Below, in pieces: positions 1-8,675 of a stretch of 64,000 nucleotides of DNA. Positions within the stretch are counted from its first letter, which is position 1; each line of letters begins with the position of its first letter. A program made the translations under genes and the position numbers. The notes beneath the pieces are model-generated. The model was not told the origin of the DNA and searched no databases. It saw only the letters and a program-made list of their open reading frames with translations. The stretch comes from Alistipes communis (GTDB lineage Bacteria > Bacteroidota > Bacteroidia > Bacteroidales > Rikenellaceae): contig NZ_AP019735.1 in assembly GCF_006542665.1 (NCBI RefSeq), forward strand, positions 1,302,001-1,366,000, in the 5' to 3' direction.

Positions 1-772
1 TGAAGATGGTACGCTCGACAGGGAGTTTGTAGCCTGCCTCGCGGGCCTTCTTGATTTGGTTGCGGAAGCCGACGAACGTACAGTTGTCGTCCGCGCGGAA
101 GAACTCGTTGGGGATGAAGTCGATGTCGTATACGTCCGGATGGTCGGCCACGGCGTCGCGCAGTTTGCGCGAATCGACTCCGCGCATCGAAAACATGAGC
201 GTCGGAGGCTGCGGGATGCCCTTTTCGTTGCCGTAGTTCATCGGTGCGCCTGCACGGTAGGCGATGTCGCCGTCGCCCGTACAGTCGATGACGCGCTTGG
301 CGAGAATCGCTTCGCGCCCCTTTTTGGAGTCGATGATTACGCCTTTGACGGTGTTGCCCTCCATGATGACGTCGGTTGCGAAGGCGTACATCAGCAGGTC
401 GATGCCGCACTCCTTGATAATCTGGAATGCCAGATGTTTCGTTCCCTCGGGGTCGATCATCGTAAGGCTGACGTGGAGCGGACATGCACGGTGGTGCGTA
501 GCCAGCCCCTTCTCTTGCAGACGCTCGACGAACTGCAACGGCAGACCCTTGATGACGACGTTGCCTTTGCGCCCGAGGAATCCGAGCAGCGGCAGACCGA
601 TGGTCATGTTGCCGCCCAAGAAACCGCGGCTCTCGACGAGCATTACTTTGGTGCCTTTCTCCAAAGCAGCCGCCTGGGCTGCCATAAGTCCCGCAGGGCC
701 TGCGCCCACGACCAGGACATCCACCTCCGCACGCACCGGAATCCGCCGGGCCGGTTCTTCAATCTGTTTCAT
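1..772 (-). CDS. FAD-dependent oxidoreductase, partial (3' end outside window)
   Basis: Reading leftwards from the ATG at 772, 257 codons stay open to the window edge, so the C-terminus is missing. The N-terminus has the dinucleotide-binding motif DVLVVGAGPAGLMAA (about residues 18-32), followed by ESRGFLGGN and, further on, VIDCTGDGDIA, as in the FAD_oxidored family (PF12831). The next gene upstream (899-2260) is a clear paralogue with the same motifs throughout, so the pair arose by duplication. Both follow an MFS transporter and a ribulokinase on the same strand, which suggests a cytoplasmic redox step in sugar or sugar-acid breakdown; the substrate cannot be read from sequence. A 126-bp gap holding a 78-bp interspersed repeat separates the two paralogues. 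Confidence 0.85.
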   Translation of the reverse strand, partial: MKQIEEPARRIPVRAEVDVLVVGAGPAGLMAAQAAALEKGTKVMLVESRGFLGGNMTIGLPLLGFLGRKGNVVIKGLPLQFVERLQEKGLATHHRACPLHVSLTMIDPEGTKHLAFQIIKECGIDLLMYAFATDVIMEGNTVKGVIIDSKKGREAILAKRVIDCTGDGDIAYRAGAPMNYGNEKGIPQPPTLMFSMRGVDSRKLRDAVADHPDVYDIDFIPNEFFRADDNCTFVGFRNQIKKAREAGYKLPVERTIF

Positions 773-797
773 TTTCGGTATCGGTTGATGTTTTATC

Positions 798-875
798 TTG
801 AATTTATTCTTCATTTTTCTCGCCATGGCATGGCTCGCGCAAGCGCGGCTCTGCTCATTCGGCTCAGCGAAAACG
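798..875 (-). repeat. Interspersed repeat family 1, diverged copy
   Basis: Read on the minus strand it begins with CGTTTTCG, passes through an AGCAGAGCCG block and ends in a GAAGAATAAATTCAA-like tail. It matches the tandem 76-bp copies at 39272-39423 and the copy at 38094-38169, with many substitutions and slightly longer spacing. It lies between the two FAD oxidoreductase genes inside an apparent operon. Confidence 0.7.
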
Positions 876-898
876 TCGGATGAATTAATCGGGTAATT

Positions 899-2260
899 CT
901 ATCCCAAATAGGCGCCCGTCGCACGCAGTTCGGCGCGCAGCGCCTCCACGTCGAGGTCGGCGGGCTGCACGCCCGCCTTCAAGGCCAGCCGTGCGGCGCG
1001 TCCGGCCGCTTCGCCCAACGCCATGCAGGTCGACATGACGCGCGTCGAAGCCATCGCCTCGTGGTTCATCGACGAGCAGCGGCCCGCCACCAGCAGTCCC
1101 GCCACCCGTTCGGGCAGCAGGCAGCGGTAGGGAATGTCGTAACTGTCGTCGCAGAAGTGCATCGTGCAGTCGCCGCCCTTGGCGTGGTGGATGTCCACCG
1201 GATAACCCGCCACGGCGATCGCATCGCCGAAGCGGCGACACGCGATGATGTCCTCGGCCGTGAGGACGTATCTGCCCACGATCACGCGGCTCTCGCGGAT
1301 ACCCATGAAGGGAGCGACCTTCTCGATACGGGCGTCGGCGAAGCCCGGCACGAATTCGCGCAGGTAGCGCGCGATCTCGTAAATCTGTTTGCGTCCTTCG
1401 ATCTCCCCGTAGGTATAGCTCTCGGGACGGGTCGAATCGACGCCGCTCACGCGCGTCATGTTGACCCAGATCTCGTCGTCGGCAAGTCCCGTGATGAGGA
1501 TCGTGCGCGCCACCGGAATACGGTATCCGGCCGCCTGCGCCTGCCGGATCTGCGTGCGCAGCCCCACGGTGATGAATTTGCCCGTGCGGAACTGTTCGGG
1601 CGGCATGACGTCCATGTCGTAGACGTCGGGATGTCCGACGATCGCGTCGCGCAGCCGCTGCACGTCGACACCCTTCATGCAGAACATCAGCGTCGGCGGC
1701 TGCATGCCGCCTTCGGCGTCGCCCTTGCGGCACTCCACGCCCGCGCGGAAGGCCACGTCGCCGTCGCCCGTGCAGTCGATGACCGTTTTGGCCAGGATCG
1801 CTTCGCGGCCCGCCTTGCTCTCGACGACGACGCCCTTCACCGCATCCCCCTCGCGGATCGCATCGGCGAAAAAGGTGTAAAGCAATACCTCGACGCCCTT
1901 CTCCTCCATGATTTCGAGCGCCGTGCGCTTGACCTCCTCCTCGTCGATGATCGTCAGGCTCATGTGGTTCTTGCAGGGGCGGTGTTCGCTCGCCGCGCCG
2001 CGTGCACGCAGCCGGTCGATGAACCGCTGCGCCGACCCCTCGATGATCTGGTTGCCCTTGCGGCCCAGGAAACCGAGAATCGGCAGACCGATCGTAAGGT
2101 TGCCGCCCAGAAAACCGCGGCTCTCGACGAGCATTACGCGCAGGCCGTCGCCCGCAGCCGCCTCGGCGGCCATGATGCCGGCGGGGCCGCCGCCCACGAC
2201 CAGAACGTCCGCCTCGGCGCGGACGGGAATGTCGCGTGCGGGTTCTTTTATCGTCTTCAT
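899..2260 (-). CDS. FAD-dependent oxidoreductase (FAD_oxidored family)
   Basis: 453 residues from the ATG at 2260. A longer open frame exists upstream, but it overlaps the transporter gene and the residues there do not fit the family. DVLVVGGGPAGIMAAEA (about residues 18-34) is the FAD-binding Rossmann motif, followed by ESRGFLGGN and VIDCTGDGDVAFRAG (FAD-contacting). The C-terminus carries the RCSSMNHEAMASTRVMSTCMALGEAAG region typical of the family's second FAD contact. It is the full-length paralogue of the partial gene at the window start. The MFS gene lies 22 bp upstream on the same strand and the ribulokinase before that, so these are probably co-transcribed. A role in oxidising a sugar-derived substrate is inferred from context only. 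Confidence 0.88.
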   Translation of the reverse strand: MKTIKEPARDIPVRAEADVLVVGGGPAGIMAAEAAAGDGLRVMLVESRGFLGGNLTIGLPILGFLGRKGNQIIEGSAQRFIDRLRARGAASEHRPCKNHMSLTIIDEEEVKRTALEIMEEKGVEVLLYTFFADAIREGDAVKGVVVESKAGREAILAKTVIDCTGDGDVAFRAGVECRKGDAEGGMQPPTLMFCMKGVDVQRLRDAIVGHPDVYDMDVMPPEQFRTGKFITVGLRTQIRQAQAAGYRIPVARTILITGLADDEIWVNMTRVSGVDSTRPESYTYGEIEGRKQIYEIARYLREFVPGFADARIEKVAPFMGIRESRVIVGRYVLTAEDIIACRRFGDAIAVAGYPVDIHHAKGGDCTMHFCDDSYDIPYRCLLPERVAGLLVAGRCSSMNHEAMASTRVMSTCMALGEAAGRAARLALKAGVQPADLDVEALRAELRATGAYLG

Positions 2261-2282
2261 AGCAATTCGACAGTTTATTCGT

Positions 2283-3581
2283 TTATTTCGTCTCCGGCGA
2301 CTCGGGACGCACCATCTTCCACAACACGACGGCTGCGATGATGTGGAGCGTACCCATGATCGCGAAGAGCGTATACCACGCTTCGGACGGGATCGACCCG
2401 ACGAACTGGTTGAACACCACGCTGCCCAGTGCGCCCGCACCGCAGCAGATGCCCATCACGCTGGCCACGTTCTTGATCGGGAAGGTCTCGGCCAGCACGA
2501 CCGGCAGCGTATAGAGCCAGCTGAGGCACATCACCGCCACGAGGCTGAAAATCGCCACGACCAGCCCCACACGCCATGCGAACGAGAGCGTCTCGCTGGC
2601 GCCGACATAAGGCACCGCCGCACAGAGCGGTGCGACGACGACCACCGCCATCAGCATGACCTTGCGCGCCGACAGTGCGCTGCGACCCCGCTTTATCATC
2701 GAATCCGACCAGACCGAGGTGAGGATTCCGCCCAGCGCACCGACGAGGAACGGGATGCCGCCGATCCACTGGATCATGTTGAGCGTCTGTTCGTGCGTGA
2801 GGTTCTGCGCCTCGCCCATGCCGCGCAGGTAGCCCGGCAGCCAGAAACAGCAGAAATACCACACGGGGTCGCTTATCAGACGGATCAGGAAGGCGCCCCA
2901 CAGCGTGCGCGTACGGAAAAGCCCGCCCAGCGTGAAGGACTTCTGCTCCTCGCCGGAGGAGGTCATCCGGTCTACGTTGACCGTACGGTCGAGAATCTCC
3001 TGCGACGGCGTGCGGTAGACGACCATCCACAGCCCCGCGATGACGAGACCCGCCACACCGGCCACGAGGAACACCTCCTGCCAGTTCGAAAACCAGCGCA
3101 TGAGCCATGCGATCACCAGCGGTGCGATCACCGCGCCCAGCGATCCGCCGACCGTACAAAGGCTGTTGGCCGTCGCACGCTGCCGCTTCTCGAACCAGAG
3201 CGTCACGGCCACCAGCTGTCCGGCGAAGATCGTCGGCTCGGCCAGTCCCAGGATGCCGCGGCACACGGCAAACTGCCAGACCGTCTGCGCCAGGCCGCCG
3301 CCGATGCAGGCCAGCGACCAGACGGCGATGCCCGCGAGCATCACCCGCTTGGGGCCGAACCGGTCGACCAGAATCCCCGATACGGGGTACATCAGCGCGT
3401 AACAGATCAGGAAGACGTTGACGATCCATGCGTACTGCATGTCGCCGATGCCGAAATGTTCCAGAATTTCGGGTTTGAGGATCGAGAGCAGCTGCCGGTC
3501 GAGGTAGTTGCAGATGATGGCGATGAACATGGTCGCCACGATCACCCATTTGCGTTTGTTCGGGTCTTTGAGTAGATTCAT
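2283..3581 (-). CDS. MFS transporter, ACS (hexuronate-type) family
   Basis: 432 residues with about twelve hydrophobic segments. The N-terminal NYLDRQLLSILKPEI and the GILVDRFGPKRVML loop after the second helix are the signatures of the anion:cation symporter branch of the major facilitator superfamily (ExuT/GudP-like). Family members import hexuronates, glucarate or related sugar acids by proton symport across the inner membrane. The gene follows ribulokinase by 15 bp and precedes the FAD oxidoreductases by 22 bp, so it probably imports the operon's substrate. The exact substrate is not decidable here. The start ATG at 3581 gives the full first helix. Confidence 0.85.
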   Translation of the reverse strand: MNLLKDPNKRKWVIVATMFIAIICNYLDRQLLSILKPEILEHFGIGDMQYAWIVNVFLICYALMYPVSGILVDRFGPKRVMLAGIAVWSLACIGGGLAQTVWQFAVCRGILGLAEPTIFAGQLVAVTLWFEKRQRATANSLCTVGGSLGAVIAPLVIAWLMRWFSNWQEVFLVAGVAGLVIAGLWMVVYRTPSQEILDRTVNVDRMTSSGEEQKSFTLGGLFRTRTLWGAFLIRLISDPVWYFCCFWLPGYLRGMGEAQNLTHEQTLNMIQWIGGIPFLVGALGGILTSVWSDSMIKRGRSALSARKVMLMAVVVVAPLCAAVPYVGASETLSFAWRVGLVVAIFSLVAVMCLSWLYTLPVVLAETFPIKNVASVMGICCGAGALGSVVFNQFVGSIPSEAWYTLFAIMGTLHIIAAVVLWKMVRPESPETK

Positions 3582-3596
3582 TGGTTGATTGAAGTT

Positions 3597-5270
3597 CTAT
3601 CGGTTGTTTTTCAGTCGTTCGGTGAAGGCGCCCACGGCGCGGTAACGGGTATAACGTTCGTTCAGCACTGCCTGCCGCGACACGTCGGGCACGTAGCTGC
3701 GCGACGCGGGGGCGCAGAGCGCCTGCTGCGCTTCGGTGACCGAAGGGTAGAGTCCCGCGATGGTAGCCGCGTGGACCACCGCCCCCATCGCTCCGGCCTG
3801 TTTGCAGTCCGAGACGTCGATCCGCATACCGGTCGTGTCGGCCAGCAGCTGCATCACGAAGGGCGACTTCTGGGCGATGCCGCCCACGCCGATCAGCCGG
3901 TCGATGCGCACGCCGTTGTCGCGCATGTGGTCGAGGATATGTTTCGTGGCGAAGGCCGTCGCCTCGGCGAATGCGTAGTAGATCTCGGAAGCCGAGGTCG
4001 AGAGGTTCAGCCCCGTGAGCGTTCCCGTGAGCGAACTGTCGGCGAAGGGCGAACGGCGGCCGTTGAGCCAGTCGGTAGCCAGCGGCGCGTCGGCGCGCAA
4101 CGGCAGTGCGGCAGCGCCCTGTGTGAGCGCATCCATGATCCCCGCCTCCGTTTCGGCGATCAGCCGGTCGCGCGTCGGCGCGTCGACCAGTTCTGTACGG
4201 GCGAGAATCTCCCGCAACGGCCAGCAGAGCAGCCGCTTGAACCAGGCGTAGACGTCGCCGAAAGCCGACAGACCCGACTCGAATCCGATCATGCGCGGCA
4301 GAATCGATCCGTCGACCTGTCCGAAAATCCCCTCGACGATCTTATCGCCCATCGCTTCGGGCGGCATGACGGCCATGTAACAGGCTGAGGTGCCGAGGTT
4401 GAGCACCACCGTCCCGTAGCGGATGCCGGCGCCGACTGCTCCCGAATGCGAATCGATGCACCCCACGCCGACGGGAATACCCGCCGGAAGCCCCAGTTCG
4501 GAGGCCCACTCCCCGGTCAGGGTGCCGGCCGCGACGTCGCAGCCGTAGTTGACGTTCGGCAGATGATGCAGCACGGGCAGCAGCACGGGATCGAGCTCGG
4601 CGAAGAACTTTTCGGGCGGATAGCCGCCCCACTCCTCGGCCCACATCAGTTTCGAACCGCAGACGCAGTGGCCCATCTTGACGCTCGCGGCGTCGGGGCA
4701 CCCCGTCAGCACGGCGGGAATCCAGTCGCACAGTTCGACGACCGACCAGGCGTCGCGCCGCAGCGCTTCGTCCCGGCGCAACAGGTGCAGCACCTTCGAC
4801 CAGAAACATTCGGCCGAGTAGTAGTTGCCCGAATGGCAGGCGTAGTTGATCTCGGAGCGGGCACAGAGAGCGTTGATCTCCTCGCATTCGGCCTGCCCCG
4901 TATGGTCCTTCCACAGCACGAACATCGCGTCGGGGTTTTCGGCGTACTCCTCGTGCAGCGAGAGGGGAACTCCCGCCCTGTCGGTCAGGCAGGGGGTGCT
5001 GGCCGTCGTATCGACCGACAGCGCCCGGACGTAGGGCGCCAGATCGGCATGGCGGCCGGTCACGGCACGCACCGCCTGACGCAGCGCTTCGAGATAATCC
5101 TTGGGATGTTGGCGGAAACGAGCCACGCGGGGATCGCTGTAAAGCCCCTTGTTCCAGCGGGGATAGAGCGCCACTTCGGAGTCGATCTCCCGCCCCGTGA
5201 GGGCATCGACCAGCAGGGCGCGCACGGAATCCGTTCCGTAGTCCAAACCTATTACATAGGCGTGTTCCAT
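3597..5270 (-). CDS. araB: Ribulokinase-like FGGY carbohydrate kinase
   Basis: 557 residues from the ATG at 5270, the usual length for AraB. The N-terminus YVIGLDYGTDSVRALLVDA is the FGGY phosphate-binding motif in the form typical of ribulokinases, and the GSKLMWAEEWGGYPPEKFF block also resembles AraB. The C-terminal ATPase lobe shows GVGGIAQKSPFVMQLLAD. The expected reaction is ATP-dependent phosphorylation of L-ribulose or a related ketose in the cytoplasm. It is the first gene of the minus-strand operon, with a -7 box at 5339-5346. No araA or araD is in view, so the physiological ketose could differ from L-ribulose. An upstream in-frame extension runs into repeat and promoter DNA and was not used. 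Confidence 0.85.
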   Translation of the reverse strand: MEHAYVIGLDYGTDSVRALLVDALTGREIDSEVALYPRWNKGLYSDPRVARFRQHPKDYLEALRQAVRAVTGRHADLAPYVRALSVDTTASTPCLTDRAGVPLSLHEEYAENPDAMFVLWKDHTGQAECEEINALCARSEINYACHSGNYYSAECFWSKVLHLLRRDEALRRDAWSVVELCDWIPAVLTGCPDAASVKMGHCVCGSKLMWAEEWGGYPPEKFFAELDPVLLPVLHHLPNVNYGCDVAAGTLTGEWASELGLPAGIPVGVGCIDSHSGAVGAGIRYGTVVLNLGTSACYMAVMPPEAMGDKIVEGIFGQVDGSILPRMIGFESGLSAFGDVYAWFKRLLCWPLREILARTELVDAPTRDRLIAETEAGIMDALTQGAAALPLRADAPLATDWLNGRRSPFADSSLTGTLTGLNLSTSASEIYYAFAEATAFATKHILDHMRDNGVRIDRLIGVGGIAQKSPFVMQLLADTTGMRIDVSDCKQAGAMGAVVHAATIAGLYPSVTEAQQALCAPASRSYVPDVSRQAVLNERYTRYRAVGAFTERLKNNR

Positions 5271-5338
5271 GGGTAGCAGTTTTAATCGGGGCGCAGCGCT
5301 TCGGACGACCGGACGCAGCGCGATGGTTTTCAGGTAAA

Positions 5339-5346
5339 CAAATGTA
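5339..5346 (-). promoter_or_regulatory. -7 promoter box (TACATTTG) for the sugar operon
   Basis: TACATTTG on the minus strand fits the Bacteroidota TAnnTTTG -7 consensus. It lies 69 bp upstream of the ribulokinase ATG. Confidence 0.55.
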
Positions 5347-5550
5347 CAAAAAATTTTGATCCCGAAAGCGCAATATTCGTTTTTTTTGCGTTTCGCATCA
5401 CTTTTTGCGGAAAAATGTACCGGAAAACGTTTGCAGAGAAACCGCAGTATCCGCGTTTGCGCGACCGCCCTCCCGACGCAGGAAACGATCCGTGCGGCCC
5501 TGCCGCCGAAAATCGGACGGAGAACCTCGGCTTTTCCGAAAAAGGTTTCC

Positions 5551-5700
5551 ATCTTTGGCTGACGCCTTAGATACTCCCGTTCGGCAGAATCAAGCTGGCG
5601 CTTGCTTCTGCCCTTGACTTTTCGTATCTTTGGCTGACGCCTTAGATACTCCCGTTCGGCAGAATCAAGCTGACGCTTGCTTCTGCCCTCACTTATTCGT
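5551..5700 (+). repeat. Interspersed repeat family 2, two tandem 75-bp copies
   Basis: Two nearly identical units (5551-5625 and 5626-5700) each start ATCTTTGGCTGACGCCTTAG and end in TTCGT. The junction TTCGTATCTTTG therefore recurs at each unit boundary and forms a TAnnTTTG box. The inner part has ATACTCCCGTTCGGCAGAA. A related copy lies upstream of the mrp gene at 60078-60200 on the minus strand. The rest of the 5271-5739 gap shows no gene. Confidence 0.85.
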
Positions 5701-5707
5701 ATCTTTG
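5700..5707 (+). promoter_or_regulatory. -7 promoter box (TATCTTTG) for the EamA transporter
   Basis: TATCTTTG at the downstream edge of the second tandem repeat, 32 bp before the ATG at 5740. The leader then folds into a GCCGCAC/GTGCGGC hairpin (5711-5730). The same box also occurs one repeat unit upstream (5625-5632). Confidence 0.6.
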
Positions 5708-5739
5708 TATGCCGCACGCAACCGTGCGGCATCCGAACC

Positions 5740-6630
5740 ATGAACAATCCCAAAGGAATCGCCTACGCCGCCCTCTCCTCGTCGACCTTCGGACTGGCAC
5801 CGCTGTTCACCGTCACGCTGCTCCGCGACGGTTTTTCACCGTTCGAGGTGTTGACCTACCGCTGGGGCGTCGCCTCGGCGGCGCTGCTGCTCTTCGGGCT
5901 GGCGACGGGCCGGCGGCTGCGCATCGCCCGCAGGGACTTCGGCGTCGTCTTCCTGCTGAGCCTCTTCCGGGCCGGCTGTTCGCTGAGCCTCGTCTTCGCC
6001 TATGCCAACATTGCCACAGGCGTCGCTTCGACCATTCATTTCCTCTATCCGCTGGCCGTCGCGCTGGCCATGACGCTCTTTTTCCGCGAACGCTGTTCGC
6101 GGCGGCTGTTCTCGGCCATCGCCGTTTCGCTCGCCGGCGCCGCACTGCTCTCGTCGGGCGACATCCGTTCGAACGGCGGCGACGCGACGTTCGGCATCGC
6201 CGCGGCCTTCTTTTCGGTGATCTCCTACGCGGGCTATATCATCGGCGTGCGCAAGAGCCGCGCCGCACAGGTCGAATCGACGACCCTCACGCTGCTGGTC
6301 ATGGCCATCGGCGCCGCGCTGTTCGCAGCGGCGGGCAGTCTGACATCGGGATTGCATTGGGTCGACGACTCCCGCACCTGGGGCAACATCCTCGGACTGG
6401 CGATCCCTGCCACGGCCGTCTCCAACATCGCACTCGTGAAGGCCATCAAGGCCATCGGGCCGACGCTCACCTCGATTCTCGGCGCAATGGAGCCGCTCAC
6501 GGCCGTGCTGATCGGCGTGCTTCACTTCGGCGAGCCCTTCACCGCGGCAGGGATCGCGGGCGTCGTGCTGAGCGTAGCCGCAGTCACGATCGTCGTGACG
6601 CAGGGCGGCAAGCCGGCCGGCAACGCCTGA
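5740..6630 (+). CDS. EamA/DMT-family transporter
   Basis: 296 residues with about ten hydrophobic helices arranged as two homologous halves, as in the drug/metabolite transporter superfamily. The second half ends with the EamA-type segment SILGAMEPLTAVLIGVLHFGE. Such inner-membrane proteins usually export amino acids or metabolites; the substrate is unknown. The start at 5740 was chosen because the first helix begins right after MNNPKG and a promoter-bearing repeat ends at 5707; a frame extending 21 codons upstream would run into that repeat. The gene stands alone and ends in a strong bidirectional terminator. Confidence 0.82.
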   Translation: MNNPKGIAYAALSSSTFGLAPLFTVTLLRDGFSPFEVLTYRWGVASAALLLFGLATGRRLRIARRDFGVVFLLSLFRAGCSLSLVFAYANIATGVASTIHFLYPLAVALAMTLFFRERCSRRLFSAIAVSLAGAALLSSGDIRSNGGDATFGIAAAFFSVISYAGYIIGVRKSRAAQVESTTLTLLVMAIGAALFAAAGSLTSGLHWVDDSRTWGNILGLAIPATAVSNIALVKAIKAIGPTLTSILGAMEPLTAVLIGVLHFGEPFTAAGIAGVVLSVAAVTIVVTQGGKPAGNA

Positions 6631-6710
6631 ACGGCCGTACGGCGGAAAACCAAACCCATATTCCGAGAAGGCGTGTACGAAACACCTCCGGCTACCTGCA
6701 CGCCACGAAC

Positions 6711-6750
6711 AAGCCGCCCCTGGCGCAATGTGTTGCGCCAGGGGCGGCTT
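6711..6750. terminator. Bidirectional rho-independent terminator
   Basis: Perfect 18-bp stem (6711-6728 with 6733-6750) with loop TGTG, between the converging EamA and PepSY-like genes. It starts AAGCCGCCCCTGG and is flanked by T-rich DNA on the right. Confidence 0.85.
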
Positions 6751-6789
6751 TCATTTTCGGGCGATCGCCCGACGACCCGTCCGAAAAGG

Positions 6790-7230
6790 TCAGTCGTCGA
6801 TGTCGATCAGGTTGAATTTCAGGTCGAACGTCAACTCCAACCCGTTGGTGAGCTTCACCTCGTAATCCCGTTTGTCGCGGTCGATCTGGACGACGGACGT
6901 ATCGGGATAGTACTGGGAAACGTACTGCGCGATCTGCTGAGGGATGATCGCGGCAGGAACCGTCGAATATTTGCAGTCGACCTCTTTCCAGTCGCCGTTT
7001 TTCAGGAATTCGACCTTGGAGCTGCTGGTGAAGATCACCTCGTAGGTCGTATCGAAGAGTTCGCGCTCCATCTTGGCGAAGGAGACCTTTTCGTTGGGGA
7101 AATGCTGGCGGATGAACTGCTGCGCCTTTTCGGGCAGTTCGCTGACGCTGATCGGACGATCGTTGTCGGCACTGACGGTAGAGGTGCCGAGGGCGAACAC
7201 TGCGGCGGCGAGAATCAGAAGCTTTTTCAT
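6790..7230 (-). CDS. PepSY-like domain periplasmic protein
   Basis: 146 residues. MKKLLILAAAVFALGTSTVSA is a signal peptide with likely cleavage after SVSA. Two repeats follow: LPEKAQQFIRQHFPNEKVSFAKME / YEVIFTSSSKVEFLKNGDWKEVDC, then IPQQIAQYVSQYYPDTSVVQIDRD / YEVKLTNGLELTFDLKFNLIDID. This is the PepSY-like (DUF2874, PF11396) pattern common in Bacteroidota. It lies 125 bp downstream of a histidine kinase and response regulator on the same strand. Such proteins are often encoded beside these two-component systems and may be their output or sensor accessory (inference). Start at the ATG at 7230, where the signal peptide begins. Confidence 0.85.
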   Translation of the reverse strand: MKKLLILAAAVFALGTSTVSADNDRPISVSELPEKAQQFIRQHFPNEKVSFAKMERELFDTTYEVIFTSSSKVEFLKNGDWKEVDCKYSTVPAAIIPQQIAQYVSQYYPDTSVVQIDRDKRDYEVKLTNGLELTFDLKFNLIDIDD

Positions 7231-7355
7231 GGCGTTTCGTTTTTTTAATGAATTGAACATTGTCCTTGTTTGATGATGCAAAGTTCATACGCGATTTTGA
7301 AACGAATTTGAAAATTCCCCGTCGCAACGAATTTTTTTCCGTTTTTTCGAAAAAA

Positions 7356-8627
7356 TCACGGCCAACGAACCGAAAAGCGGTGGCGCCCCCCTTCGAAACG
7401 ATAGTCGATCCGCAATCCGTAATACCGCCCGACGGCACTGACCAGCGCGAGTCCGAGACCGGTGGAACCCTCCTTGCGGGCGCCCTGATAGAAGCGTTCG
7501 AAGATATGTTCGGCATCGAGCGGCGCCGTACCGTCGTTGGTCACCGTCAGCGTGCGGTCGCGCAGCTCGACCCCGACCGCACCCCCTTCGGCCGTATGGA
7601 GGTAGGCGTTTTTCAGCAGATTGGTCACCAGCGTCGACGCCAGCGACTCGTTCATCCGCACGACGAACGCCTCCGGAGCGGACACTGTGCAGGCGATGCC
7701 GCGACCGGCGTAGATCTCGTCATAGAGGGCGACCTGTTCGCCGACGACCGCGGCCAGATCGACCTCCGAGCTCTCGGGGAACTGGCCGTTGTCGATCTTG
7801 GTGAGCAGCAGCAGGGTCTTGTTGAGCCGCACGATCTGACGCAGTGTGCGCTGCATTTTGAGCAGCTCTTCCATTTGCTTTTCGGTGGGTTCGGTGTTGT
7901 CGAGCAGCCACTCGATCCGGTTGCCCAGCACGGCCAGCGGAGTCTGCAACTCGTGCGACGCATTGCCGATAAAGTGTTTCTGCTGTTCGAACAGCGCTTC
8001 GGAACGGTCGACGGCCTGCTGCGCCGCAGCACTGAGCCGTCGGAACTCCACGATCCGCGTGGAGCAGGGGACGGGCGCACCGCGACGGCCGGGCGTATAA
8101 TCGTCGAGCCAGCGCAACAGTTCGTAGAGCGGGCGCATACTGCGGTGGAAGACCCAGACGGTCAGCGAAATGGTGGTCAGCAGCAACAGCAGGTAGAGGA
8201 AGACCACCCAGTAGAGGATCGCCCGCAGCAGATCGTCCTTCTCGAAGGTGGGGGTGGCGACCTTCAATTCGTAATAGGCGCCGTCGGCATCCTGGAAAAT
8301 CGTTGTCAATACGCGGGCCGGCTCGGTCTCCTCCTTTTCGGGAATGTAGACCTCGGCGTCGTAGTAATCGATATGCGGACGGACGGCGGCTTCGGGAGCG
8401 CCGATGGGCACGATCGAATAGCTGTTGTTCGACCCGTTGTTCGGCTTCGGCAGTTCGCGTCCCGCGAGCATCCGCTTGACGATCAGCTCCGAATAGTCTT
8501 CCAGCGCATCGTCGGCCTCGTCGTTGATCTCGTCGACCATCGTAAAGTAGAACAATACGCCCCAGAGCGCCATCAGAGGCAGCAGGGCGAGCGACAGGCG
8601 CAGGGCGATGCGGGAGATGAGTTTCAT
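7356..8627 (-). CDS. Sensor histidine kinase
   Basis: 423 residues. A transmembrane helix near residues 9-29 and another near 137-160 (LYWVVFLYLLLLLTTISLTVWVF) enclose a periplasmic sensor region of about 105 residues. A linker is followed by the dimerisation/phosphoacceptor box FIGNASHELQTPLAVL with the phosphorylated His at residue 225. The ATPase domain has NLLKNAYLH (N box), a shortened TNDGTAPL in place of the usual G1 DNGxGI, and GSTGLGLALVSAVGRYYG (G2). It lies 48 bp downstream of its response regulator gene. The stimulus is unknown. Confidence 0.92.
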   Translation of the reverse strand: MKLISRIALRLSLALLPLMALWGVLFYFTMVDEINDEADDALEDYSELIVKRMLAGRELPKPNNGSNNSYSIVPIGAPEAAVRPHIDYYDAEVYIPEKEETEPARVLTTIFQDADGAYYELKVATPTFEKDDLLRAILYWVVFLYLLLLLTTISLTVWVFHRSMRPLYELLRWLDDYTPGRRGAPVPCSTRIVEFRRLSAAAQQAVDRSEALFEQQKHFIGNASHELQTPLAVLGNRIEWLLDNTEPTEKQMEELLKMQRTLRQIVRLNKTLLLLTKIDNGQFPESSEVDLAAVVGEQVALYDEIYAGRGIACTVSAPEAFVVRMNESLASTLVTNLLKNAYLHTAEGGAVGVELRDRTLTVTNDGTAPLDAEHIFERFYQGARKEGSTGLGLALVSAVGRYYGLRIDYRFEGGRHRFSVRWP

Positions 8628-8675
8628 GCGGCGGTGCGTATTCGGAAGCGGGTGCGGTCGCGTACCCGCTGCGGG

